A stretch of 64,000 bases of DNA, taken from the NCBI RefSeq assembly GCF_000208865.1, contig NC_018396.1:3157101-3221100 (forward strand). The letters run 5' to 3'. The stretch is from Neospora caninum Liverpool. Its lineage: Eukaryota > Apicomplexa > Conoidasida > Eucoccidiorida > Sarcocystidae. Shown piece by piece: positions 47,301 to 60,236 of this stretch. The notes below the pieces were generated by a model. That model searched no databases. It saw only the letters and a list, made by a program, of their open reading frames with translations, and had not been told where the DNA came from. The stretch's first letter is position 1. Each line of letters begins with the position of its first letter. Both the position numbers and the translations under genes were made by a program.

Positions 47301-50300
47301 CACTCGTCTTTCTAATGGACACAGTTGCTCTCCAACTCTATGCACACTTGTCCCTCCCACGACCGTGGCCCCTGTCTTTTTTTCTTTCTCACAGAGGTTC
47401 TGATCTCGCAGTCTCCCTCCCTGCAGGGGCTGCTCCCTCCGTGCCTCTCCGCCGCCTTCCTGTCTTGCATTGTCTGCGCCCCGCCAGGCCCTCTCCCGTG
47501 AAGTTGCCTCGCACTCTCTCCTTCTGCGTCTTTTCTCGTTCTCTCTTTCGCATTCCTTCTGGCCTTCTTTCCTCCCTCTCCTTTCTCTCTGCAACGCTTC
47601 TCGCTCCTCCCTCGCCGTGGATTTTCTTCGGGTCCCCTCTTTCCCGTTTTTTCGTCTTCTCCCCCAAATCCTCTTTTTCTCACCCCGTTTCTCGTCGTCT
47701 TCCCGTCGCCAACACCGCCGGCGCCCTCGTCTGCGCCCATCGCCTGGCGCCCGTCCGTCGCTCCTTCCTCTTGTCGGCCTCTGCGTGGCTTGGAACACCC
47801 CGACATCGTGGCCTCGTGGAATAGCGCACGTTCGCGCTCTCCTTCCTCCCCCTGAGAAAGGTGCCCCGCCCCGCGTGTGTCTCCCGCTATCCCGTCGGGC
47901 TCCCGCCGACATTGCCTTCCCCAGGCCGTTGCGGACCCTGAACAGCCTCTCTCGCTTGCTCGGGCTCGGCCGCCTGCAGCCCCTCCGACGTCTCTGTCGC
48001 CAGCGCACGACGGAGGCGCGGGAGTATTCCCGTCTTCTGGGACTTGCCTCTCCCGCCTCTGAGAGCGCGAGCTCGGTGTGTGCCTGCCCTGCGAGCCCGC
48101 ACTCCGCAGTGGCTCCTTCTCTTCCCCCCCCTCTCGCGATGAACGCGCACACAGCTGGTGCATGCAGGCAGGTGAAAGCTCGCGTGTGGGAGCGCCAGAG
48201 GAAGCGGAGGAAGCGGAGGAAGAGGAGGAAGCAGAGGAAGCGGAGGAAGAGGAGGAAGCGGAGGAAGAGGAGGAAGAGGAGGAAGAGGAGGAAGCGGCGG
48301 GGCGCCTGCGGCCATTCGCCTCCGAGACATCGGAAGAAGCTGCGCTCCCGGACACACTGGCGGCGACCGAGAGAGGCGAAGAAGAAAGGGAAAACAACGG
48401 CGACAGGCCGTGGTACAGAAGCTGGACGTTGAAACCTCCCCCGAGAAGGCCCCGCGCAACAGACCCCAAAGTTGTCCCTCGCTCCGCCGTACTGGCAAAA
48501 GACAAGGCAGCAGAGTGAGAAGAGGAAGAAGGAGAGGGAGAAGGAGAGAGAGAAGGATAGAGAGAAGGAGAGGGAGAAGGAGAGGGAGAAGGAGAGGGAG
48601 AAGGAGAGGGAAGAGACTGCATGGTATTTTTGTGGGGAGGCAGCCTCACCGTGTCACGTCTGGGGCTGTCTCGTGGCTGCGGCATCTCGTTCGCCTTCTG
48701 TGTTTGCGTTCCTTTTTCCACTCGCGAGGAGCAGTCTTCTCGCGTCTCGTCCTCTTCGCAAGAAGTGCAGGCGTCGACTAAGCAGCGGTCGTACGAGTAG
48801 AAGACGAACCGGTTTCTCTGTCTCGCGTGCTGCGACTCTCCCTCGGATTCAAGTTTCCTGAGTGTTTCGTCAAAGTTCGGGTAGAAGCAAGCGGAAGACA
48901 TGGCGAGCGCAGAAGACAGCTGCAGCGTCGGCGAGAAGAAGGAAGAGCTCCGGTAGGAGACTTCCCAAGACTCAGCAGCCGGCGGAAAAGAAGCCGGCGA
49001 ACGCGACGGGTTGTAAGTCGTCGGACGCAGCCCAAGGGAGGCCTCGCGGGACGCGCAGCCTGCATCAAGGCGCGAGGCGGCGCCCGACTTGGAGGGCGGT
49101 CGACATCGAAAGAGGGCCGCGACGTTGTTCAGGTTGCCGTTGCCGTCCTGAGCGAAGACACAGGCAAGACGCCCAACGGGGGAATGGCACGCCGACAATT
49201 TCAAGCCCTCCGAGAACGAGGAGATCTCCGCAGTGCAGTCGAGAGAGCGTAGAGGAAAGAGGGGATGGCGGTTCCACGAGCAAGACGCACGGACCACCGT
49301 CGAAAGAGAGGAGAGCAGAGGTACGCGAGATGAACACACACACGGCGGAAGAGAGAGACAGAAAAAGAGAAAGACAAGCAGATGAGAGAGAGAGAGGGTA
49401 GAACTTAGGAGAGACGCCGGGAGGCGAGACAGTCGGAGGCCTTCCGTGCGATCTTTCCTGCAGTGGTCTCTGGTGTATCCTTACATCTCGTACGGGGAAC
49501 GCGTGGCTGCATCTCCACTCGCCATCGACAATGAACTTGAACTGAAGGTGCAAAACTGCGAGGCCGTCGCCGCTCGCAGCCGCGACCCAAACCGGCGCCG
49601 TGGAGTCCGCTTCGGAGGACGATGGGGGCGCCTCGGCGTCTCGCAAGGAGGGGAGATCTCCGTCTTCCCGTTTCGTCGCACTCGTCCACTTGGACGCCGA
49701 AAAGAGAGACGCAAAGGACAACAGCGAAGCCTTCTCTTTTCCGTCCCGGCTCGGTAGCCTCTCCGTGGAGACCGGCTCTCCGCGGTGCGCCTCGCTCTCG
49801 CAGGAAGTGTCTCTTTTCCTCTCCTCGTTCCCAGCCAACCCGCGTCGTCAGCGATCGCAGAGATGCGCCGTCTCGCTCGCTCCCGCGCCGGCGCGTGCAA
49901 AAGGGCGGGGGAGAAAACCTCCAGCAGATTCAAACGGAAACAGCACTCGCCCGGGTGCCAGGACAGCCGAACTCGCTCCGCCCACGGCGGATCCGAGAAG
50001 GCGCCCGCCACCTGAAGGAGAAGAGAGGAACACCGCGGACCCGAGCGCGAAACGCATGAAACGAGACGCGGAAGCAGACCGAGCTGAGAGGCGTCGCTCC
50101 TTCTTCGCTGCGGGCAGAGAACTCCGCAGCCCAGGAACACACGCTGGAGACACACTGGACACCGAATCCGTTCTTCGAAGACACAGCAGACACAGCTGAA
50201 ACACTTGCTCCCGTGCATCGACATCGCAGCACACGTGGGAAGGACAGCCGAGAACCCTCGGAAAAAGGCAAATCCTCACCTCAACGACTTCCGCACCGGG

Positions 50301-53300
50301 TTCTGTCCAGCGGACGATGAGTTCGGGTATACGTACACCTCCACCTGGCGCTCCTTGTCCGCGTGGTCCCCGGCCTTGCGCGGAGTTCGCTGACTGCCGC
50401 CCTCCCGCTCCGCAGCCTCCACCCGTCGCTCCCTGTCCGGTATCGCACGACTTGTGATGCTGTGGATCCCGCCTCCTCTCGTCGCCGCCAGGGCCCGGGG
50501 CAGCGCGCGCCTTCGGAACTTCCTTTTCTGTCTCCGCTGCATGCGAGCGAGCGCTTTCCGTCGACGGCACTGGACGAGCGGGCGACGCGGCACACTGACA
50601 AGAATCAGAAGGCGGAAGCGGCTCTGAGAGACCGTCGGCAGGCGGAGGAGTAAATCCCGGCTCCTGAGGCGCATGAGGCAAGCACAGGTGCACGCGTTCC
50701 CACCTCTTCTCTGTCTCCGGGTCCTCCTGTCCTGCCTCTTCCCGCTTCCTTCCAGGTGAAGCCGATGAAGGAAGCGAACACGCGGCAACGGCACTTCTCA
50801 AAGCAGCGCTTTCATGTCTCGTGGCATGCGGAGACTCTTCGCGTTGAGTCGCTTGTTCTTCCTTCGCCGGTCCTCCTCGCTTGGCGTTTGGATGGGCCTC
50901 GGCATCTTGCAGAAGCATCTGTTCACACACGCTTGTCTTCTCTGTTGATTTGCCTCGTTGATCTTCTTCCTCATACCGCAAAGAGCGAGACACGTCAGCG
51001 TTCGACTGGCTGACGGTTTCCACTCCCTTCTCCAGCAGACCCGCCGGGACGGTCTTCGCCAGTTTCGGAGTTCCATTCAAGTTCCTCGACTCGACCAGCT
51101 TGCCTGTGTCTCCTTTTCCCTCCTCTCCCACCTCCCCCTCGAGTTTCGTCCCTTCTGTCTCCTCGGCTTCTTCTCGAGAAGAGGGGGTCTCCTCTTCCAC
51201 CACACCCTGGAGCCTGCTTTGACCCTGCGACGAGTCGAAAGGCCTGCTCTCACGTGCCGTCTTCTCCGGGCCGTTCGCCTCCACTGCGCGCTCTCGCTTC
51301 CCGTTTGAAGTCTCAGCTCCAGCTTTTTCCTTTCCTCCTTGTGCTCTGGGACTGCCTGTATCTCCTCTAACTCCCGTCAAGTGAAATGTTTCCTCTTCTT
51401 CACTCTCGGGCAGCGTGGATACTTCAGCCTCGACCTTCTCTGGAGGTTCTCCGTCGGTGTCAACTCTCGTTTTCTCCTTCTCCCGCATAACACGCGGGCC
51501 TCCCTCCCTCTCGCTCTGCTCTCGGGCTCCATCCTTGCCTTCCGTCCCGCTTTCTTTCCTCTCCGGCGTGTCCTCGACCTTCTCCTTTGCGTCTTCCACC
51601 TTCGTCTCCGTCCTCGCTGGATGCGCCTCCTCGCGATTCACGCCCCTCACTCGCTTCCTCTCACCCTCCTTCGCCTTCTCGTCGCCTCCCGGTCTTTCGC
51701 TCGTGTGCGTCGTTTCCTTCGCTTGCTCGCGGAGCGTCTCTCGTCCGCTCCCTCTCACTCTGGTGTTCCCCTGTGCGCCTCCTGAGGGCGTCAGACCCCC
51801 CCCGACCGCTTCGTCGCCGACATCAAAGGCCCTCGCTGTCTCCGTGTCTCCGTTGACGCTGAGCCGCGCCGGTGCGCTCCCGAGGGCCCCCACCGCGACT
51901 GGAGGCCCAAGTCGCCTGCCCCGGGCACTGACGCCTGCGCTGCCCCACGCGGGACCCTCCGTGGAAGTCCTCACGAGACGCCGAGAGAGAGGAGAAGCAG
52001 GAGAAGCGACCGGAGAGGAGGCAACGCGCCTGTTCCTTGCGGCCCGCTCGCGTCCTCGTGAGGAGACAGTCTCTTCTCTCTTCCGCTCTTTCCAATCGCG
52101 GCAGCTCCCGCCGCGGAAAACAGATTCTCGCGTCGAGGTGAACGTGCGGCGACCGCCCCTCAAACGACCGGAGGGAGGCAAGGAAACGAACGCGTCGGTC
52201 GGCTCGAAAGACACATTTCCGTGAGTTGAAAACGTCCTCTCTGGAGCGCTGGAAGGCGACGCTGTCCCGACGCCGGGGGGCATAATCCCTTTTTCTCCGT
52301 TTTCCCCATTTCCCCCGTTTTCCGCGACTTCCTGGCCATTCTCGGCAGTGCGCAACAGAAGCGGACGCCAGGGTGCTCTCACATGGCAGGACTTGGGCTC
52401 TTCCGCATCTCCTACGTTCCTCACACATGGCGCGCCTCCGGCCCCAAGAGGCAAAGAAGCGGTGTCGCCGCCACTCACGCCGTGTGGGTCTCCGCCAGCT
52501 GTACCGACACTGGAGTGTGACTTGGACTCTTCAGCGCCGTTTCGACTCCCCGCGAACTCCACCTCTGGCCGGCTCTCGCCTGTATCTCCCTCGAAACCCT
52601 CCGTCCTAGAGGCAGGAAAGCGAGGACTCTCGCCTCCTAGCTGCTGGGAAGAGGAAGCGACCGAGGAGCCCGGAGTGCGCCTGGCACGCCGCTGTTCAAA
52701 GAGAGAGTAGAACCTCTCCAGCTTCTCTGCAGTCTCTTTGGGGATTCGGGTTCTCTTCCCGACGTCGCCCACGCAGACTGAGCAGGAGGCGCCTGTTTCT
52801 TTCCCTCTCCTCGCGCATGGTTCTTCCTCGCCAGTTGCCCCTCGAGAGAAACGGCGAGAAGAAGGGAAACCGGAGGACGGGGAAGCAAAAGCGAGAGACG
52901 AAGAAGGGCCAGCCACAGGTCTGCCACGGGTTCCAGTCGCCTTCGCGTGGCCGAGCTCGTTGGCTTCTCGTGAGTCCCTTTCCTTCCTAGCATGCGGCGA
53001 GTGAAGCGCCAGAAGAGAGAGAGAAAACGGAGAGGTCGCGTGCGTTGCCTCGGCTTCCTCCTCAAAACCTGTCCGTCTCTGAAAACGATTTTTTGTCTTG
53101 TCGTGGAGACGCTGAAGAAACCGAAGCATGGAGAGGGCGTGGTTCAGCATTCTCTCATGCTCGCGCTCTGCCTCCGAACGCAAAGACGAGACGGACGAAC
53201 CGGACGCAGTGTGGTCTCCAGAGCCGGGAGGGGTCGCAGGAAACCGTCGATGCCTCTCTTCGTGTCTTTCTCCATCGCTCTCCAGTTCTCTCTCCATCTC

Positions 53301-54950
53301 TTCGCCGCTCCTGTGTACGAACACCCAACTGCTGGCTTCGGCCGTCGCGCTGGCCGCTGATCGAGCCTTCCTCTCGAAGGACGAAACCCGCGTTGCTCCT
53401 TCTCTTTCTGCCTCTCGGCCCCAGCTCCCTTCCCTGTTTCCGAATCCTCCTGGGTTCATGCAGGAAGAAAACGGTTCGTCCTCGAAGTCCTGTCGCACCT
53501 CCGTCTCCTTCCCGGCACTGCCCGCCCGCTGCGTGGCAGCGTCTGCCTCTGCGCGCCGCATCTGACTTTGACTCGAAACCGAGGCCACAGAAGAGACAGA
53601 AGACACAGACGAAGCGAAAGCAACGGACGCCGAAACCGATTCGTCGTGTGGCATCTCGCCGACGGAAGAAAGGGTTGATAAGGATGTGCAGGCACTGACG
53701 GTTTGCGCCATGTCTTCTCCGTCCGTGTCCTTCTCTCTTCCACACGCAGACGCAGCTGGCAAGCGAGGCCGACCCTCTCGTGAGTCATCCTCAGCGACTG
53801 CGAGGCCACCGCTCTGGCGACTCATCAAAGCATCTAGACTGGACGGACTCTCCGCCTCTCGCGTTTTGCTGGCAGCCGCAACAGCCTCGTGCGACAGGTG
53901 CGCTCCGCACGCAGCGACAAAGTGGGTTGTTGAGAATCGAAACTCGGTATCCGTCGCGTTTTCGCTCCCCCGTCTGCTCGCCGCATGCCCGGCATCTGCG
54001 CTTTGTGTCTTGGGTGCTGGTCTGGCGAGGCAAAAAGACGAAACAGAGAGACACGGAAAGCCTGTTTTCCCGGCTTGGCCTTCCCTCTCCTTCCCGCTGG
54101 AACGCGCCTCCCTGTCGTCCATGTTTCTCCTCGGATCCGCCCCGTTTCCCTTCTCCGTTGTCGGGTCCTCGCTGAGCTGCACAGTATCTCGCGTTTCTTC
54201 CTCGTGTGGAAAGGCTGAGACACGCACTAGCTCCGCGTCACCTCCCTTCACGGCCGTCGGCCTTGCACGCGGTCGCCCGTCGCACGAGAAACCCTCTTCC
54301 CCGCGTCCGCTCGTGGCGCGCTCTCTCCGGCTTTTGTTTGGTTGCGGCCACAGGGTGAGATTCGCGACGCCGGTGACCTTGCGTGCTTGGCGGCAGCTGG
54401 TTTCTTCCGCCTTTTCTTTCACAGAATTCTTTCCCCCAGAGCGTCTCCTATCCGGCCTCTGGGTCAACGACCCCAGATTGCGAACCTGCAAACCTCCGGC
54501 TGATTCGAGATTCCCCGCCTCTGTCTCTTCGCTGTCACTTTCGTAAGAAGGTGAACCTGCTGCTCGCGCCTTCTTGTGCAAAGACATGCTCTCTCTGCTG
54601 TTCTTCCCGTCCACAAACGGGGTTCTAGTTGTCAGAAGAAGCGCCTGGTCACTGGGCGTGGCTCTGTCCCTCTTCCTGCGCCTCACGTCTCGCTTTTCTA
54701 AAGGCCCGTTCGCCTTCTTCTCGCCCCTTCGCTCAGCCCCCGGAGCCGTGGCAGACAGCCGAAGTGAGCACTTTTGTATTGGAGCGGACGGGGAGACGAG
54801 GGGGAGGATGAGACTGGACAGCGTGCAGGCAAGACGCAGGGGAGAAGGCGAAAAAGAGGGGAAATCGGAAGAAGAACCACAAGTCTTCGAGCGTCCTATT
54901 GACGTCGGACCCGCCGCGCCACCCCCGTTCGAGACACTGGCCGTGTGCAT
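44318..54950 (-). CDS. Giant CBM48 (glycogen/starch-binding) - PTC7-like PP2C protein phosphatase fusion, 2957 aa
   Basis: Exons (minus): 54950-50280, 50011-49919, 49541-49485, 49147-47393, 47130-44987, 44471-44318; 8874 nt, all phases agree (0,0,0,0,2). Exon 1 gives 1557 mostly disordered residues. CBM48 (about 1542-1622) is split over four exons: PELIVRWTEPGAEVVE, VAGAFSDPPWAERVRLSW, FKFIVDGEWRCSHAFPVRD and DGNGNLNNVAALF, the AMPK-beta glycogen-binding pattern with the KFxVDGxW core. A linker with poly-Ser and Ser-Pro tracts follows. The PP2C domain (about 2460-2957) has PTC7-type motifs: GGADAFFIA, GVADGVGEWESFG, GSSTALVV, ASLGDSAMMVLR, SQEQQHQFNCPFQLS, GDLVLLGTDGVFDNL and GGKMDDITVVACWV, so the metal-binding Asp residues are present. 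Inferred role: dephosphorylation at amylopectin granules. Donor GTTTTC after exon 2 is weak, and the exon 3 start could be 49555. The exon 4-5 junction (47393/47130) decides whether this is one gene or two. Confidence 0.72.
48198..48297 (-). repeat. Coding GGAAGC/GGAAGA-type repeat (poly-Ser tract)
   Basis: Purine-rich GAGGAAGCGGAGGAAGAGGA-type hexamer/nonamer repeats run on the plus strand. On the minus strand they read as a Ser homopolymer with a few Ala residues (exon 4 of the CBM48-PP2C gene), between the CBM48 and the phosphatase domain. Six-frame openness is expected here, so the reading rests on the flanking frame. Confidence 0.85.
48517..48612 (-). repeat. Coding GAGAAGGAGAGG repeat (Ser-Pro tract)
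   Basis: Tandem GAGAAGGAGAGG units on the plus strand, encoding alternating Ser-Pro on the minus strand in exon 4 of the CBM48-PP2C gene. A GAGAAGGATAGA variant interrupts the array. Confidence 0.85.
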
Positions 54951-57900
54951 TTGGGTTCTCGCAGCGAGAGGAAGATTTGCGAATCAGAGGCAGATGCGAG
55001 ACAATGACTCGGCACCCTCTCCTGGTTTTCCCAGTTACCAGACCAACCGTATGCAAGAGCCCCTGTCCTCTCTCTCCCCTGCTTCCCTTCACTTCCCTCC
55101 GAATGGTGTCGGGCTTTGTCGCAGTTCGAAAACCGAAGTAGAGACGGGGCGGGGACGAGCGACCACGTAAAAGCAAACGGAAAGGGAGAGGCCCGAGGCG
55201 AGAGGGAAAAACTGAAACGTGAGAAATATGTGTATGGCTACACGTGCTCGTGCCGATACACGAAGATATGTATACGTGCAATGCACAAGTGGGTCTACGC
55301 ATAGACGTGTAGAGTTGCGCGTGAACTGTTCCGTCTCGCTCGACAGCTGTCCTGCGGGAAACACGGCCTCAGGAAGCGAGGTGCTCCGTATTTGGTGCGT
55401 TCGGGGCGAGAAATGGAAGCAGCAGCGATAACGAAAAGGACTCTCAAGACCAGAAGAGCGGTCCCGGCAAACGCACAAGGACCCGGCTGAATGGTCGGGG
55501 TGTCGCTGCGATGTTGATACACTTCGCTCAGAGTCGAAACGCTCAATTTAGCGTAGGAAAATTGAAACTACGCCAACACTGCGCAAGAAAGAACACTCGA
55601 GCGAGAGAATACAGACTCCTAGGTCGTCTTTCATATCCGGAGAATCCTGATCTTCACGAAACAATGGACCATACTCACCTAGATACGAAATGTGTGAACA
55701 TATCTTGGTGCATAAAAACTTTGTTCTCCGTTGCACAGACGTCAGGTATTAGTACATGCGGGCACACAGCTTGCCATTGAGGCAGCGTCCGGCGGCCTCC
55801 AAGGAGCACAAAACGCAGAAGCATGCTCACGCATGTTACAGCTACTATTACCAGAACACATCTACGTTACGTCTCCATTATTCTTGACTGTCCAGCACGG
55901 AAACGATGCGCTTTCAGACACCGAAAAACGGCAATATATCGGCAAAAGCGTCATCCTCTCTGCCCGACACACTGATACCTCGTCGCAGTACACACGCCAC
56001 AGGCGAGGAATTGTGTGTAAATAGCGACTGATGCGTTCTCAGACAAAAAGGCTCGCGAGCCAAACCAAACGCCTTCCACACATGCGTAGCCATTGAAGTC
56101 TGACATCCATTTGGCACCCTAACTGGACGTATCTTCTCTCTTTTCTCGACCGAAAGTTCAACAGAACTGAAAGAGTTAATTGCATATACGGGCGAACGCC
56201 GCAGGCACTCGGATCTGGAGAGCTGCCACGGCTGCCTATTCCTTTTACCACGGAAGGCCTCAAGTTGACCCTACGCAGTGAGGGTGTGCATCTGCGATCG
56301 TCTCCGTTTCTTCTTGATTCCACCGGAAGCACGCTTCAGGGTGACGGTTCAACCTCACGGTCACAAAAGCCGCCACGAGAGGCAGACTCCTAGAAGCTCG
56401 GTGTTGCGGGTGCACAGCAGCAGAACCAATGTGACTTTGAGTTGATCCAAAACCAGAGGTAGGAAAAAAAAGGGACTAACACTGCGCTGCTGGGGTCACT
56501 TGCAACCGCTGCCAGCTACACAGTGCGTGCACCGTCTAGCATCCAGCTGCAAACGCACGGGAATCCAAACGCAATCGCAGGCCGAGAAACCGATAACGGA
56601 GAGGGCGCCCACTACGCGAGGCAAAAAGCGAAGAGACGCAAACCCGCATGCTCGCCAGGTAGACTCGGGCAAAAAGGCAGAGGTGCGCGAGACGAGACTG
56701 GGCCTTTTGGCCGGGAAAACAAGGGTTGACTAGATGTTTTGTGGCTAACTAACCGGGAAGACGGCCAAAGTCAGTCCAGGGATGCAATTTCAAGACCGAT
56801 TCACGTCGTCAAGAGAAATAGAAAGAGAAAGTTAGATCGGCAGGCTCAGCAGCGGAAAGAGGCACGAAGCAAGCGGCAAAAAATGCCGCGGGGTGACGGG
56901 CGGTTAGACTCTGGAGAGTGTCACCGTCCGGCCCGCCATCGTGTCATGGGGACAGGGCGCGATAAGCACAACCCGGAAAATGAAACGCAGCAAGAAGCGT
57001 GCTTGTCATTAGAACAGGTTATCTGGGAGAAGTAAGGCCGAAGAACCCCGCGGAAATTGTTGCGGATTCGTGCATCTCGTGCAGCGCGATGACTGTCCCG
57101 TGAGTTTGTTGCCGCACACTGCTGCAGAAGGCCACCTGCAAGAACAGTCACTATTCGCGCGATTTTCGATCCCGCGCCCCATACCTGGCGCGCTACCAAA
57201 TATCTGGGGCAGAGAGGGGTTTCTTATTCATTTCGCGCCGCGTATACGAACGAAGTGTAGCACCAGTGCTGTCTGCATTCCTAAATAACTTTTTAAATCC
57301 GCAGCCGTGAATGCATCTTGCCATACGCACACGCTGTATGTACACTTCGGAGTGAAAAGCACGGCACGGTTTTCTCCAGGGTCACTTGACACAAACTCTC
57401 CCGCGCAGTGCTCGCCTGGTCGTGGGGGAGCGTCCCGCTGAATGCGGGCGGCATTGCACTGACCTTCAAAACGTGGGTCGTGGTTTGGCGCGCTCTGTTC
57501 CTGCGACGTTATCAAATGCCATAACCCGCAGCTCTGCGGCCGGCTAAGTCATCGTTTACGGTTGTGGGAGAATATGGTACAGTAGCAGTGTTTTTTTGCA
57601 AAAAGAGCAGGCATCCACAGGGGTAACACTGCAACGATCGGCTGCTCGGAACCGTCGAACCGCTGCTCACAAGGCGGGGAACCAAGCCACTGAAAACAAC
57701 AGCTTTTTCTGTCAGCGATTCTGTGCGAAGATGACCTCCAGATACGACGAGTGCTTCTAACTGATGTCTGTCTCAGATGAGTGGTCCCGAGCAGCCTTCC
57801 GTGACGACTGACCGCTGACCTCGTATGGGAGCTGCGGTGTCACTTGTTTAAGCTCTTGTCCGTTTCCGTCACCGCTTGGAAACCGGGGAGGGGCTGTATG

Positions 57901-60236
57901 GCGCGGCAAGAATCGCGTCAACTTTGAACGTGCCCAGATCACTTTAGCTACTAACTCCGGGCACGACATCAAAAGTAGTGGGTGGGGCGTCTGCCAAGCC
58001 ACTCATATGAAGACGTCAGCAGCCGTGATATCCTGACACTCATCCAAGCAGTACGCGCCTATCGGACAGTCACACAGATTTTGTTCGAACGCACCACTCC
58101 GCTCAAATGAGGTCGTTTTGTGTCACCCCGACGGTTGAAGAGACACACAGGCCTGGCTGTTGCACGTAGCTACTGTAAGTCTACCTGCACCGCTACAGAT
58201 CAGTTGTGCAGCTATGGCGTCCGTGAAATGTTTCCCTGAACCGAAACTTGAAGAACCCTCTGCTTACTCGATTCATGGTGCACTCCTAGTGGCTTCTATG
58301 GCCGAGTTGACGTGGGGCGGGGCGCCACGAAACATGCCGGGCATTCACGAGTGTGGCGGGAGAGGGGAAGAGCCGGATAACCTGGACGCCCGGCCGCCAA
58401 GAAGTACGTTTCCCTGTCTGCTGTACTCCGGGGGCTCATGAATCAGCACGAGGCACGTCCGTACGAGGCAACTCCACGTGTGACTCTCTCAGTTTCGTAG
58501 GCTTCACCGGACGCAGCGGGTTGGGGCGCGTGCCTGTTTCTGTGTTTGAAACCGGGACGTCTTCGTTGACAGGAGCGCAGCCATAGAGAAGCAAAGCTCT
58601 TTGCAGCTTGCTCTGAGACGATACCTTCGCCAGAGAAGGACGGCGCAGCTGAAGGATTCCTGTGTGAATGTCTATTTATTGCACGGCCCCCTGAATGCGA
58701 AGCATTTGTCTGTGTCGGTTCATGCGTGATTGGGCAGTGACGCGTTCCAGCAGAGAATTCCGTAACACCAGGCAGCAGAACGGTAGAAAGAATCTGAGAA
58801 TTCCGCACTCGTCTGCTTTGTCCACACTCTGTGATTTAGGTGCTCGCCAAGATTTTAGGCCTTCTATACCGGTGTGAACCAGCCTTCCGCCCTTAATACT
58901 GCGGACTCGCAATTCCTACGTGCGTCATGTTTGTCGGCATGTCACCATAGCGATGCAGTTGGAATATAGAATTCTTCGTTCTCATCTTCACGGCTGGACA
59001 TCACACGATGCGGTTGCCAAGCCAACGCAATCAGGGCTGAGCAGTTTTGAAGCGGCGGCGTCACGAGTATGTAGCTCTATAGACGCTCCCACGAGCGTAA
59101 CAGGCATTACTTGCAATCATCCTATCATGTGTTCGACAGCTCGTCTTTCTTTTCCCGTGGACGGACGCCCCAAATGTCAAGCGGGAAAATCGAATCTCAA
59201 AGCAGCAGTTCCCTGCCTATGGAGACCTCGCACCAAACCTCCACCAGCCAGAGCAGAGTTGGTTTTCATTATCAGATTGCCAGGATCAGAAGCAGTCAGC
59301 CGTTCTCTGCAAACAATCAGATCCGTAAGAAGCTAACTTTAACCTGCTTGGAAAGGACTCTGCCCTGTTGTCCAACAACATAATAAAGCAAGATGTGGTT
59401 TTCAAGAAACTGACGATCTTGCCGACGAACAAAACCGATCCTAAATCGAGTGATTTTTCTTGAAGCCGCAGCACCTCTCATGACGACTGTACAAATTAAA
59501 AACCAACAGAAGCTTTTGCTTCCCCCCATCCATGGGGGTGATCAACAGCAATCGATGCAGCCCCTCTAAATCTAGGTCTAATAGATAGGTTTCTATTAAA
59601 TGCAGTACGTGTTTCACCAAGCCACGAGAACCGTACCGCGAGCCTAGTAACCCCGGATCAGCCTCCTCGCCTGTGGTTCGGTATATCTAGCCCACAAGGA
59701 ATGCCCGAGACCGAGGAAGAGACCAACACCCTCCCCGATCGCGATGTCTTTCGAAAGAGAAAATGGACTGTTTTCATGGGAAATGGTGCTCATCGACTTT
59801 CCGGGTTTGTTGACTGGAGGTATGGAGGGTGGACTATGTAATCGAGAGACATCCGTCTGGAATGCGCTAGGCGTCTCCAGGCGCATGCCACATGCAATCC
59901 ATTGACCCAGTAGCGTTTTCAGTCTGTGTGCTGGTTCTTTGGCAAACGCGCGCGTTCCATTTCGACACCGACACCGCAATTACAGGAAGAAATAAAGTGC
60001 AACTTCTTCTCTTCAAAGACGAACAGAGGTCCGCGACAGTTGTGGTCATTCCTGTTTTCCGTGCCAGTATATTCCGGAAATGTGTCTTGTGACAAGTCGC
60101 TGCCCCTCAAGTGTTCGTCGTCCTTTCAAAATGCACCTGCCTTCCTCCTTTTTCTTCAATTCTCTTTCTGCATTTTTCTTTCCCGCCGGTCTCTCCTGCT
60201 TCAGTCACTCTGTGAAAACCGGCTGCGTGTGGTCCG
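54951..60236. other. Large divergent intergenic region (CBM48-PP2C and EF-G genes)
   Basis: About 5.3 kb between two divergent start codons, the longest gene-free stretch of the window. Frames are short (the best is 58920-59336, plus, 138 codons) and show no domain, signal peptide or splice-supported extension. A TGAGACG promoter-type motif is at 58614-58620, 1.6 kb upstream of the EF-G start. An unrecognised small or non-coding gene could be here. Confidence 0.5.

Noticed and set aside
44318..47322. Separate PP2C gene starting at 47322
   Set aside because: The codon at 47322 is GTG and no in-frame ATG precedes the phosphatase domain. A strong acceptor (CTCTTCTCTCAG at 47131) is in phase with the donor at 47393 of the upstream exon. 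Not fully excluded; see findings.
46917..48152. Open minus-strand frame of 411 codons in a third frame
   Set aside because: Arg-rich shadow of the CBM48-PP2C exons. The adjacent frames carry the CBM48 and phosphatase motifs.
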